A stretch of 12,241 bases of DNA from Planctomycetaceae bacterium (GCA_003445035.1 DLVV01000438.1:1-12241); one strand, 5' to 3'. Shown: positions 1-7,688, numbered from the stretch's first letter. The notes: generated by a model from the sequence alone, not told the origin. Numbers and translations are program-made.

Positions 1-2693
1 CCGGTGACCTGGTCGACGATCCGGATCCGAACCGTCTTGCCCGACCACGGTGCCACGTCCCAGCTGCTCCATTGCAGCAGTTCGTTGTTCTGGCCGGTCG
101 TGGTGCGGACCACCTTGTCACCGACGAGCAGTTGGATGCAGGTTCGGCCCGGGTGGTTTCCCCCACCGACCAGGAAGGCGATCCGTTTCCGCTGGATCGT
201 GAATTTCGGTGAGGTCAATGTTCCGACGGTCTTGTCGCGGTTGAAGAACGTGTTGACCAGTCCGCCACCGCGAAACCCGCTGACGTTCATCTGGTTGGGC
301 AGCGTACCGGGAGCGGGTTTGGGCCCGAACGCCTGGCCGGTCACCGTCCATTTTCCGTAGTTGCCGCCTTCGAAATCGCTGATCAACACATCGTCTCGCT
401 TGCCGGTAGTTGCGGTGCCCTTCGAAGCGGGTTCGCCATCCAGAAAGTCGTGGGCCAGGCGGGATTCCAGCGGAGTGGGAGATCGGCCGTACAGCAACTG
501 GTAGGCCCGCTCGATGCGGGCCGACGGATCGGGAGCCTCCTTCTTCAGTCTTGCGACCAGGCCACGGGCCCGGTCGATCATGATCGGGCTGTTCAGCAGG
601 AAGAGGTACTGTTGAGGCACCGTGCTCAGGGGACGCTTGGCGATCGTCGCCCGCGGGATCGGAAAATCGAACAGCCGCAGGAAGACATCGGTGGAAAACC
701 GGTCGCCGGTGCGGCTGACCTTGAAGTACATCGTCCGTCGCCGGCTGCCGCGAACGTCCTCTGTCGGGGCCCCGCCGAGGTTCAGGTCGATTTCTCCGGT
801 GACGGCCAGCAGGGAATCCCGCCACGATTCGACATCCAGACGCCGGGGATTGAACCGCCAGACCAGCCGGTTGTCTCCGTCGGTCGCGAAGGCCTTCTTG
901 TTGAAGGCGGAACTCTGGCGGTAGGTGGCCGAGAGCAGGATCGTGCGGTGCAGCCGTTTGATCGACCAGCCGTGTTCGACGAAGTCAGCGGCCAGCCATT
1001 CGAGCAGGTTGGGGTGAGTGGGTTTCTGGCCGAGCGTACCGAAGTTGCTGGGGCTGCGGACCAGTCCGCGGCCGAAGTGCCAGGCCCAGACACGGTTGAC
1101 GAACACCTTGGGAGTGAGCGGATTCGAAGGGGCCACCATTGCCTCGGCCAGTCCCAGCCGTCCGCTGCCCTGAGTGAACGCCTTCGCATCGGGGCCGGCC
1201 AGCAGCCTCAGGAAGCGGCGAGGTGCGATGGGACCGGGCTTACGGAGATTGCCCCGCAACGCGATCGGCATGTCCTTGTTGCCGGTGTCGCCGAGAACGT
1301 GAGACGGCGGATAGGCCGCCGGTGCCGTGTCCCGGAGCGTTTTCAGCTTGGCCTGCTTGTCGGCCAGGTCCCGCTTCTGCGCCGCGCTCGCCTTGTCGCC
1401 GGCCTTGCCGATCTCGGCGGCCAGTTTCTTCACCTCGCCGTCAAGTCGCTTGATGGCAGCGTGGTGGTCGTTGTAGGCCTTCAGTTGGGCGGGGGTGGCC
1501 AGCGTCTTGACGACCATCCTCGTGTTGTTGAAGACCCCGGCCAGCGAGTAATAGTCCTCGTGGGGGATCGGGTCGAACTTGTGGGCGTGACACCGGGCAC
1601 AGGAAACGGTCAATCCGAGAAATCCTCGGGAGAGAGCGTCGACGCGGTCGTCGAGCGTCTCGGATCGGGCCACGGCCTTGCTGTCGGGGTCGCCGCCGTC
1701 GGACTTGTAGGTTGGTCCGATGGCGAAGAACCCGCTGCCGGCCCACGCCTCGGGCTTCTCCGGCATCAGGTCACCGGCCACCTGCTGCCGGACGAAGTCG
1801 TTGAACGGCAGGTCCTGGTTGAAACTCCGGATCACCCAGTCGCGGTAGTGCCACGAGTGAGGCAGGGCAGCGTTGTCGAGGAATCCTCCGAACCCGTCAC
1901 TGTAGCGAGCCACGTCCAGCCAGTGCCGACCCCACCGCTCACCGTAGTGCGGTGAATCCAGCAGCCTGTCGATCAGGCGGGCCCACGCGTCGGGGCGGTC
2001 GTCCTCCTGGAATGCCCGGACCTCCCCGGGAGTCGGTGGCAGGCCGACCAGATCGAGTGTCAGGCGGCGGATCAGCGTGCGGCGGTCGGCGGCCGGTCCG
2101 CCGCCCAGTCCCGCGGCTTCGAGCCGGGCGAGGACGAACCGGTCGATGTCCTGCCGGATCCAGTTGGCCTCCTTGACGGTGGGCTGTTTCGGCTTGCCCA
2201 GGGGCCGGTAGGCCCAGTGGGTGGCCTTGATCTTCTTGTAGTCGTAGATCCCCTCGGCGGTGCGGGCGATCGTCGTCGACTTTTCGGCCGGCCAGAACGC
2301 CCCGCGGCTGACCCATTCGACCAGCACGGCGATCTCGGCGGGCTTCAGCTTTCCGGTGGGAGGCATCTCGTAGGCCTGGTAACGGATCGACCGCACCAGC
2401 AGGGACTTGTCGGGCTCGCCGGGGACCACCGCCGTCCCGGTGTCGCCGCCCTTGAGCACCGCCTGGTGGCTGTCGAGTCTCAGGCCGCCCTTGAGCACCT
2501 TGGACTTGCCGCTGTGACACTGGAAACAGCGGCTGATCAGCAGGGGACGCACCCGCTTCTCGAAGAACTCCACCTGTTGCGGTGTGAGCGCCTTGTCGGC
2601 GGCGGCTGACGAGACCGCGGTCATTGGCACGGCGAACACGGCCAGGGCGATCAGCTGCAGTTGTCGGGTCGGATGCAATCGAACCACGGGCAT
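1..2693 (-). CDS. Secreted PSCyt1/DUF1549/DUF1553 haem-motif protein with C-terminal GH32-associated-like beta-sandwich (partial, 3' end off the window)
   Basis: The frame is open from an ATG at 2691-2693 through 897 codons to the left edge, so the C-terminus is missing. Residues 1-32 form a signal peptide: basic start, hydrophobic 13-27, small residues before Asp33. A PSCyt1 cytochrome-like domain follows, with a haem motif C56-FQ-C59-H60. DUF1549 covers about 180-395 and has a second CxxCH at 365-369 (CARCH, followed by HKFDPIPHEDYY). A lysine/alanine-rich probable coiled coil lies at 410-455. DUF1553 covers about 505-750 (VFVNRVWAWHFGRGLV, then LSTVPQQYLFLLNSP). From about 768 the sequence changes to a beta-rich module (DFEGGNYGKWTVTG, TLTSPKFTI) that resembles, from memory, the domain fused to planctomycete GH32 levanase-like proteins. 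The protein should be exported and bind c-type haem. The family's reaction is unknown, though a role in periplasmic redox or polysaccharide metabolism is often suggested. A DUF1501 gene commonly follows such genes; here it would lie outside the window. Confidence 0.93.
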   Translation of the reverse strand, partial: MPVVRLHPTRQLQLIALAVFAVPMTAVSSAAADKALTPQQVEFFEKRVRPLLISRCFQCHSGKSKVLKGGLRLDSHQAVLKGGDTGTAVVPGEPDKSLLVRSIRYQAYEMPPTGKLKPAEIAVLVEWVSRGAFWPAEKSTTIARTAEGIYDYKKIKATHWAYRPLGKPKQPTVKEANWIRQDIDRFVLARLEAAGLGGGPAADRRTLIRRLTLDLVGLPPTPGEVRAFQEDDRPDAWARLIDRLLDSPHYGERWGRHWLDVARYSDGFGGFLDNAALPHSWHYRDWVIRSFNQDLPFNDFVRQQVAGDLMPEKPEAWAGSGFFAIGPTYKSDGGDPDSKAVARSETLDDRVDALSRGFLGLTVSCARCHAHKFDPIPHEDYYSLAGVFNNTRMVVKTLATPAQLKAYNDHHAAIKRLDGEVKKLAAEIGKAGDKASAAQKRDLADKQAKLKTLRDTAPAAYPPSHVLGDTGNKDMPIALRGNLRKPGPIAPRRFLRLLAGPDAKAFTQGSGRLGLAEAMVAPSNPLTPKVFVNRVWAWHFGRGLVRSPSNFGTLGQKPTHPNLLEWLAADFVEHGWSIKRLHRTILLSATYRQSSAFNKKAFATDGDNRLVWRFNPRRLDVESWRDSLLAVTGEIDLNLGGAPTEDVRGSRRRTMYFKVSRTGDRFSTDVFLRLFDFPIPRATIAKRPLSTVPQQYLFLLNSPIMIDRARGLVARLKKEAPDPSARIERAYQLLYGRSPTPLESRLAHDFLDGEPASKGTATTGKRDDVLISDFEGGNYGKWTVTGQAFGPKPAPGTLPNQMNVSGFRGGGLVNTFFNRDKTVGTLTSPKFTIQRKRIAFLVGGGNHPGRTCIQLLVGDKVVRTTTGQNNELLQWSSWDVAPWSGKTVRIRIVDQVT

Positions 2694-2700
2694 GACCCCA

Positions 2701-2729
2701 ATTCTAGCACTCCCCGGGATTCGTGTCGC
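2701..2729 (-). promoter_or_regulatory. Candidate sigma70-type promoter for the DUF1549/DUF1553 gene
   Basis: Read on the minus strand, GCGACA (2729-2724) and TAGAAT (2706-2701) are separated by exactly 17 bases. They match the -35 and -10 consensus at 4/6 and 5/6 positions. The -10 box ends only seven bases before the ATG at 2693, so a start about seven bases downstream would give an almost leaderless mRNA. A short GGGG (2695-2698) is the only possible ribosome-binding element. In GC-rich DNA such matches can occur by chance, and planctomycete promoters are poorly defined. Confidence 0.33.
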
Positions 2730-2833
2730 CGCCGCATCTGGCCCGGTTCCAGCCGGAACGCCCGTGGACGTGCTGCCGCAAAGTTGTCACGATGGATGGA
2801 GCTGATCTTCCAGGCCCGGCGCGTGCTTCACCG

Positions 2834-3397
2834 ATGGATTCGTCCTCGACCAACAACACCTCGCCGAATTCCCCCGAGCGTCGGATCGACGCCGCCGAGG
2901 GGTACCTGATGCTCGAGATGCCCGAGCAGGCGATGCGGGAGTTGCGGGCGGTCGAGGCCCGGTTGGGACCCGATGACGACCTGAACGTGGCGATCGCCCG
3001 GTGCCGTGGCGAGGCGTGTCGTCAGCAGCAGAACTTCGAAGAGGGGGCGAGGCAGTTCCTGGCCGCCCAGTCCGACGACTCCGGAGACCTGTCGGTGTCG
3101 ATCGGCCTGGCTTGGTGCCTGAAACGGACCGATCGGCTCGAGGAGGCAATCGACGTGATGATGGCCGCCTACCAGTTTCACGAGGAAGAGCCGATTGTGC
3201 TCTACAACCTCGCCTGCTACTTCGCCCTGGCCGGGGACAAGGCCCACGCGCTGAGTTGGCTGGGGCGGGCGATCCGGATGGAATCCTCGCTCCGGGAACT
3301 GGTTCCTGACGAAACGGACTTCGACCAGCTGAGGCAGGATTCCGATTTCCAGATGATCGTGGGGGAGGCGGAAGACGAGTCGTCCTCGGCGGTTTGA
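2834..3397 (+). CDS. Small cytoplasmic TPR-repeat protein
   Basis: This 187-residue protein consists largely of helical TPR-type repeats. One runs about residues 50-80, one about 86-118 (IGLAWCLKRTDRLEEAIDVM), and the clearest about 121-150 (LYNLACYFALAGDKAHALSWLGRAI). The C-terminus holds the pattern DETDFDQLRQDSDFQ, the 'end of TPR group' element that often closes bacterial TPR arrays. There is no signal peptide or membrane segment, so it is probably a cytoplasmic protein-protein interaction module with an unknown partner. The start at 2834 is chosen because the acidic, Ser/Asn-rich tail before the first helix begins there. In-frame ATGs at 2723 and 2792 would add 37 or 14 residues of proline/arginine-rich, non-TPR sequence. 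No start has a convincing Shine-Dalgarno sequence. The M28 peptidase gene follows after 48 bp on the same strand, so co-transcription is likely. Confidence 0.82.
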   Translation: MDSSSTNNTSPNSPERRIDAAEGYLMLEMPEQAMRELRAVEARLGPDDDLNVAIARCRGEACRQQQNFEEGARQFLAAQSDDSGDLSVSIGLAWCLKRTDRLEEAIDVMMAAYQFHEEEPIVLYNLACYFALAGDKAHALSWLGRAIRMESSLRELVPDETDFDQLRQDSDFQMIVGEAEDESSSAV

Positions 3398-3445
3398 ATC
3401 CGGGGCGAACGGATCGGCAGAGGGTTACGAGGAGAGAATCCCGGG

Positions 3446-4381
3446 ATGGTGGATTCCGAACAGTTGTGGAGACACGTCGAGCGGTTGGCGGCCGAGCCGC
3501 GACCGGCCGGGAGCCGGGTTCTGGAATCGTGCCGGGTGTATGTGACCGAGCAGCTCGAGGCGGCCGGTTGCCAGGTCGAGCGGTATCCTTTTGCGGTCGA
3601 TGACGACCAGGGAGGGCTGCTGGAGGGTGTCAACCTGGTGGCCCGTTGGCCCAACCGGTTCGATGAAAGCGGTCCGCGGTTGTTGGTCGGAGCCCACCTG
3701 GATTCCTTGCCTCAGACTCCCGGGGCAGACGACAACGCCAGCGCGGTTGCAGCGTTGCTCGAGATCGCCTGTTGCCTGGACAGGGAATTGCCCGGAGACA
3801 TCTCTGGCAATCCGGTCAGCCTGGAACTGGTCGCCTTTGATCTCGAGGAAGACGGGATGCTGGGCGGAGCGGCCCGGGCGGCCGAACTCAGCCGGGACGG
3901 GGTGAACCTGGTCGGCATGATCTCACTGGAAATGCTCGGGTACCGCGATCCGACGCCCGGTGCCCAGTCGCTGCCGAGGTTGCTCGAGGGTCTCTACCCC
4001 GATACCGGCGACTTCATCGCGGTGATCGGCAACCAGAGATCCGAATCGCTGATCGAGCTCTGGGCCGGGGGGATGCGCGAGATCGAGGGATTGCCCGTCG
4101 AGACGCTTGCGGTGCCCGGAAACGGTGAAGCGCTGCAGGCCACCCGGCTTTCCGATCACAGTCCCTTCTGGGATGCCGGGTTCCGGGCCCTGATGATCAC
4201 CGACACCAGCTTCATGAGAAACCCGCACTATCACCAACCCAGCGACACTCCCGAGACGCTTGATCCCCGGTTCCTGGCTGATGTGACTCGCGGATGCCTG
4301 GCAGCGGTCAGTCGGATCGTGACGGGTGCGAAGACTGGCGAAGAAAGCGGGAACGAGACGGGCGGAGTGATCGGCGGGTGA
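3446..4381 (+). CDS. M28-family zinc aminopeptidase, predicted cytoplasmic
   Basis: The 311-residue product carries the ordered metal-site motifs of peptidase family M28. These are GAHLDS with ligand His84, the PGADDNAS motif with bridging Asp95, DLEEDG with presumed catalytic Glu134 and ligand Glu135, SLEMLGY with Glu162 at the position of the fifth (Asp/Glu) ligand, and NPHYHQPSDTPETLD with the last ligand, probably His263. LSDHSPFWDAG before the last motif is also typical. The enzyme should remove N-terminal residues from peptides using two zinc ions; the substrate cannot be read from the sequence. No signal peptide is visible, unlike many secreted M28 enzymes, so action in the cytoplasm is inferred. 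GGAG at 3431-3434, 11 bases before the ATG, supports this start. It lies 48 bp after the TPR gene, probably in one transcript. The last 20 residues are a Gly/Glu-rich tail outside the catalytic fold. Confidence 0.92.
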   Translation: MVDSEQLWRHVERLAAEPRPAGSRVLESCRVYVTEQLEAAGCQVERYPFAVDDDQGGLLEGVNLVARWPNRFDESGPRLLVGAHLDSLPQTPGADDNASAVAALLEIACCLDRELPGDISGNPVSLELVAFDLEEDGMLGGAARAAELSRDGVNLVGMISLEMLGYRDPTPGAQSLPRLLEGLYPDTGDFIAVIGNQRSESLIELWAGGMREIEGLPVETLAVPGNGEALQATRLSDHSPFWDAGFRALMITDTSFMRNPHYHQPSDTPETLDPRFLADVTRGCLAAVSRIVTGAKTGEESGNETGGVIGG

Positions 4382-4460
4382 GGACGTCCGGAGTCGGCCA
4401 CGGTTTGCTGGCTCGAGTCCACCACTCGCCGGGGTTTTTGGCGTAAGCTAAAGTGTGGGT

Positions 4461-4481
4461 CTGGCCAGTGTGGCTGCAGCC
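4461..4481. repeat. Two adjacent short palindromes in the leader of the thioredoxin-like gene
   Basis: CTGGCCAG (4461-4468) is an 8-base perfect palindrome, and GGCTGCAGCC (4472-4481) is a 10-base perfect palindrome three bases later. Both lie 60-80 bases before the ATG at 4541, in the 159-bp gap after the M28 gene. They could be protein-binding half sites or small RNA hairpins, but short palindromes are common in GC-rich DNA. No clear -35/-10 pair is visible nearby, although TAAGCT/TAAAGT at 4444-4454 forms a locally AT-richer patch. Confidence 0.3.
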
Positions 4482-4540
4482 CCACGTCCTGGAACGAACA
4501 ATACGCGGCAACAGGCAGATTTTCTGCACCTGGAGCTTTC

Positions 4541-6778
4541 ATGTCCGACCCAATCGACACCACCGAAAATTCCGGTTCTTCGAGCGATCAGGCACCGATC
4601 GACGGAGAGTCCACCCCCGGTCCGATGGCCGGACCGAATCTTGTGTTGCGGTTGATGGTGGGTCTGCTGGTCCTGGTCATCGTTTCGGGGACCGTCTGGA
4701 TTCTATCGAGTCCTTCGGCCGACGGAGACGGCCAGGCGGCTGAAGACGGTGCAAATCCGGCGGACACGGCGTCCGACACGCTGGCCGGCCGCAATCCGTT
4801 TCTCTCGACCGGTCCCGGTCGCAAGACGCTCGAGGGGAACTGGGTGCTGATCATCAGCCAGCCCGATGACGTCGAGCGTCGTTTCGACGAAATCTGCTCG
4901 GGACTGTTCATCCTCGCTCCCCGCCGGGGCAACCTCGATGACATGACCGTGAGGTTGTCGTTTCGCACCCCGGTCTTTCCGGAAGCCGAAATCGTCGCCG
5001 ACGCGACCGTCGTCGATCGCACCCGGGCCCGGATCGTGTTCGTTGATGGGACCCACCGGGTCGACTTCGACGGCACCCTTGGCGAGGACGGGATTGTCTA
5101 CGGCAATGTGGTCAGGGGCGACGTCTGCCAGGCGGCTCGCTTGATGCCCACCGACGAGGTCCAACTCGACAGCCAGATCACCGTCATGTCCACGCTCGAC
5201 CGTCCCAAGCTCGATGCGGTCGTCAACAAGGCCAAGACCCAGAAGCTGACTCTTTACGACACCTACAGGTTGTTCTGCAGCGAGCATCCCGGCACATCCC
5301 TGGCACTGGACATCAGCCTGAAGAACCTGATGGGGCACGCGGATCCGCAGAAGATGCCGTTGAAGGATTACCTGGCGGCTGTCGACGAGCACCTGGAACT
5401 CACCAGGCGGTGGGGGCCCCGGATGAAACTGGTCAACATGTTGATCCTCTCACACGTCGCATTCACGCGCGGGTATCCTCCCAAGGCCGCCATCGGAATC
5501 TCCAAGGGACTCTCCCAGGCGCTTGGTGAGCAGTCCTGGGCGGCTCCGTTTCAGCGGCGGCTCGCCGAACTGATCGACCAGTGCGATGGCACTCAGGCGC
5601 GGGTTGACGCCGAGGACGCTCTGAAACAGCTGGCCTCCAAATCCACCACCGACCGCGAGGCGCCCCTGGCCAAGCTCTACGACCTCCGCAAGAAGTTCCC
5701 CTACAGTCACTTCGTGACCTTCGGCCTGGCCGAGGAAGCCGAGAAGGCCAAGAAGCTCGACGAAGCCATCGCGTTGTACGGCGAAATTGTCGCGTTGCCG
5801 TTGCTGGAGCGACTGCTCGAATTCGAATGGGAATCGGCGGGTGTGAAGGCGGTTCGTCCGGGAGACACGCTGGCGAGATTGTGGAAGCAGAAGCACGGGG
5901 ACACGAAGGGCCTGCCGGCATTCCTGGACACCATTTACCAGGGAGCCATTGACGGGCTGGCCAAGTCTCCCGGCGGACCCGAGGTGCCCGAGTCGAAGTC
6001 GACGGGTCGCAGTGTGTTGTGCGAGTTGTTCACCACCGTGCGGGCGGATTCGGCGGTGGCGGCAGAATTGTCGACGGCGGCCCTGGCCCGGCGTCTGGGT
6101 GCCAACAGGTTGATCGTGGTTCGGTACCATCCCCTGGACGCTGCCCGTCGCAACCAGGGGGGCGGAGATCCCTTGTCCAACGACGCGTCGCTGAGTCGCC
6201 TGTCGTTCTACCGGGGCCGGTCCCTCCCGGCCGTTTATCTGGACGGTCGACGGCTGCCATCGACCGACGGCCTGCTCGCCGACACCTCGCGGGTCCACGG
6301 GCTCGTCTTCCGCGAAATCGTTAAGCGGTTGTCGGTTACCAGCGACTGGAAGATGACCCTCTCGGCCAAGCGGACTCCCGCCGGGGTGCAGGTGAAAGCC
6401 GGCGCCGAGAGCAGTGGGGCGGCCGACGGCGAGTACCGGATGAGGCTGTTGCTGGTCGAGGAAAAAGTGATGATGCCGGCGGCCAGCAACGGGGTTCGTG
6501 TGCAGGAGATGGTGGTTCGCTGGCAGATCGACGGCGGTGAAGGCGTGGCTCCGAAAGACGGCAAGTTCGCCGTCACCGAGTCCCTCTTGATTGATGAGGT
6601 TCGCAAGCAACTCGCCGATGACCTCTCGCGATTCGAACGCCTGCAGGGGATGAATTTCCCCGAGAAGCCGCTCGAACTGAAGTCGTTGTTCGTGATCGGG
6701 CTGGTCCAGGACGAGACGACCCGCGAGGTGTTGCAGTCCATTGTGGTGCCGGTCACCGGCGGTCCGTCTTCCAATTGA
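4541..6778 (+). CDS. Membrane-anchored protein with cysteine-less thioredoxin-like domain
   Basis: The 745-residue protein has a polar N-terminus (1-31) and one membrane segment (about 34-56), then a low-complexity acidic linker. The rest is predicted to face the periplasm. Residues about 95-215 are beta-rich, perhaps a small barrel, and about 220-470 are mainly helical. Residues 488-580 have a thioredoxin-like pattern (LCELFTT..., RLIVVRYHPLD, DPLSNDASLSRLSFYRGRSLPAVYLDG) resembling planctomycete proteins that begin VELFT-x-CPPC. Here the CPPC position reads Ala-Asp-Ser-Ala (502-505), so no disulfide chemistry is possible there. The LPAV stretch sits where thioredoxins have the cis-proline loop. 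Residues about 600-745 form the C-terminal domain seen in the same proteins (MRLLLVEEKV, then LKSLFVIGLVQDETTREVLQ). Function unknown; a binding or scaffold role is inferred. GGAG (4532-4535) five bases before the ATG supports the start. The 3' end overlaps the convergent transporter gene by 26 bp. Confidence 0.82.
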   Translation: MSDPIDTTENSGSSSDQAPIDGESTPGPMAGPNLVLRLMVGLLVLVIVSGTVWILSSPSADGDGQAAEDGANPADTASDTLAGRNPFLSTGPGRKTLEGNWVLIISQPDDVERRFDEICSGLFILAPRRGNLDDMTVRLSFRTPVFPEAEIVADATVVDRTRARIVFVDGTHRVDFDGTLGEDGIVYGNVVRGDVCQAARLMPTDEVQLDSQITVMSTLDRPKLDAVVNKAKTQKLTLYDTYRLFCSEHPGTSLALDISLKNLMGHADPQKMPLKDYLAAVDEHLELTRRWGPRMKLVNMLILSHVAFTRGYPPKAAIGISKGLSQALGEQSWAAPFQRRLAELIDQCDGTQARVDAEDALKQLASKSTTDREAPLAKLYDLRKKFPYSHFVTFGLAEEAEKAKKLDEAIALYGEIVALPLLERLLEFEWESAGVKAVRPGDTLARLWKQKHGDTKGLPAFLDTIYQGAIDGLAKSPGGPEVPESKSTGRSVLCELFTTVRADSAVAAELSTAALARRLGANRLIVVRYHPLDAARRNQGGGDPLSNDASLSRLSFYRGRSLPAVYLDGRRLPSTDGLLADTSRVHGLVFREIVKRLSVTSDWKMTLSAKRTPAGVQVKAGAESSGAADGEYRMRLLLVEEKVMMPAASNGVRVQEMVVRWQIDGGEGVAPKDGKFAVTESLLIDEVRKQLADDLSRFERLQGMNFPEKPLELKSLFVIGLVQDETTREVLQSIVVPVTGGPSSN
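6748..6760. repeat. 13-base palindrome centred on the transporter stop codon
   Basis: GCCGGTCACCGGC is a perfect inverted repeat around one central base. As RNA it would form a five-base-pair GC stem with a three-base loop. The loop TCA is exactly the complement of the transporter's TGA stop (6753-6755), and the whole element lies inside the last codons of the plus-strand gene. No T run follows on either strand, so it is not a standard intrinsic terminator, but it is the only hairpin near these convergent ends. Confidence 0.3.
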
Positions 6779-7688
6779 CCAGGGCGATGCCCATGGCCAC
6801 CGCCGCACCGGCGACCAGGAGCCACGGCGTGGGGGCGGCCTCACGGAACGCCCACGCGATCAGGACGCCGAAGATCGGTGTCGAGAACGCGAAGACGCTC
6901 AGCCGCGCCGCCGGATGCCGTTTCAGCAATTGGGACTGAACGGCGAAGCAAAAGCCGGCGACGACCAGGCCCTGGTACAGCAGGCCCAGGCCCGCCTCGA
7001 TTCGGACCTTGCCGATGTCAATCTGTTCCCGTTCCAGCGCTGCGGCTGTCACGGCAAACAGGACCATCCCGATCACGTCGTGCCAGAGAATGAGCCGTGC
7101 CGGTGGAACAACCCGGACGGCCTGCTTGGTGTAGATGATCTTCACTCCCAGCAGGAAACCGCTGCCCAACAGCAGCAGGTCACCGGTCATCGATGGTTGA
7201 TCGAATCCGGCTGCGGCCTCCTGGGGGTCCGCACCCGAGAGGGCCAGCACCATTCCGACGCCCGAGGCGGCCAGCATCAGTCCGCCCAGCCGACGGGGGT
7301 TGAGTCGGTCGGTGCGGGTGATGAAGTGTTCGATTCCTGCCACCCACAGCACAAAGGTGTTGATCAGCAGCGAGCCGTGCGAGGGGCTGGAACGGTCCAG
7401 TCCGAGGTGAAACAGGGCGATCTGTGCGTACAGCAGCAGTCCACAGATCAACGCCGGGCGACGTTGTCCGGGTTCCAGCTTCAGGCTCACTCGCTGGATG
7501 CCGCACCAGGCGACCATGAAACCGGCTGCCAGCAGGAACCGGGCGGCCGCCACGCCGATGGGGGGCAGCACGTCCTGGGAGTACTTGATGGCGACCGGTG
7601 TGCCGCCCCACAGGAAACTGGTCAGGATCGCCAGCGACGCCGACGAAGGTCCGATGGGTTGGCGACCGTCGTCATGGCCCTGTCTCAT
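6753..7688 (-). CDS. EamA/DMT-superfamily inner-membrane transporter
   Basis: The 311-residue protein is strongly hydrophobic, with about ten membrane helices arranged as two EamA repeats (about 17-150 and 167-305). The first repeat starts with ILTSFLWGGTPVAIKYSQ and an AAARFLLAAGF helix, the conserved opening of this family. The second includes LYQGLVVAGFCFAVQSQLLKRHPAARLSVFAFSTPIFGVLIAW, where the Pro in helix 9 is typical. It probably exports or imports small metabolites such as amino acids or nucleosides, as relatives do; the substrate cannot be deduced. GGAG (7693-7696) lies four bases before the ATG and supports the start. The gene is transcribed divergently from the haem protein at 7864, with 175 bp between start codons, and ends inside the 3' end of the opposing thioredoxin-like gene. 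Confidence 0.92.
   Translation of the reverse strand: MRQGHDDGRQPIGPSSASLAILTSFLWGGTPVAIKYSQDVLPPIGVAAARFLLAAGFMVAWCGIQRVSLKLEPGQRRPALICGLLLYAQIALFHLGLDRSSPSHGSLLINTFVLWVAGIEHFITRTDRLNPRRLGGLMLAASGVGMVLALSGADPQEAAAGFDQPSMTGDLLLLGSGFLLGVKIIYTKQAVRVVPPARLILWHDVIGMVLFAVTAAALEREQIDIGKVRIEAGLGLLYQGLVVAGFCFAVQSQLLKRHPAARLSVFAFSTPIFGVLIAWAFREAAPTPWLLVAGAAVAMGIALVNWKTDRR

Noticed and set aside
450..1955. A 501-codon open frame on the plus strand opposite the DUF1549/DUF1553 gene
   Set aside because: The minus-strand frame carries continuous recognisable domains over the same region. The plus-strand product has no recognisable motif and looks like a GC-rich antisense shadow.
118..2520. Several separate minus-strand open frames that might suggest a frameshifted DUF1549/DUF1553 gene
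   Set aside because: One uninterrupted frame runs from 2693 to the left edge with all domains in order; the separate frames are shadows.
3398..3414. Small inverted repeat ATCCG/CGGAT just after the TPR stop, as a possible terminator
   Set aside because: The stem is only five base pairs and no T run follows, and the next gene starts 31 bases later, so a terminator here is unlikely.
4427..4444. CGCC/GGCG with a run of T between them as an M28 terminator
   Set aside because: The T run lies in the loop rather than after the stem, and the stem is only four base pairs.
5450..6844. A 464-codon minus-strand open frame opposite the thioredoxin-like gene
   Set aside because: It overlaps two genes with clear domain or membrane signatures and its Gln/Arg/His-rich product resembles no protein.
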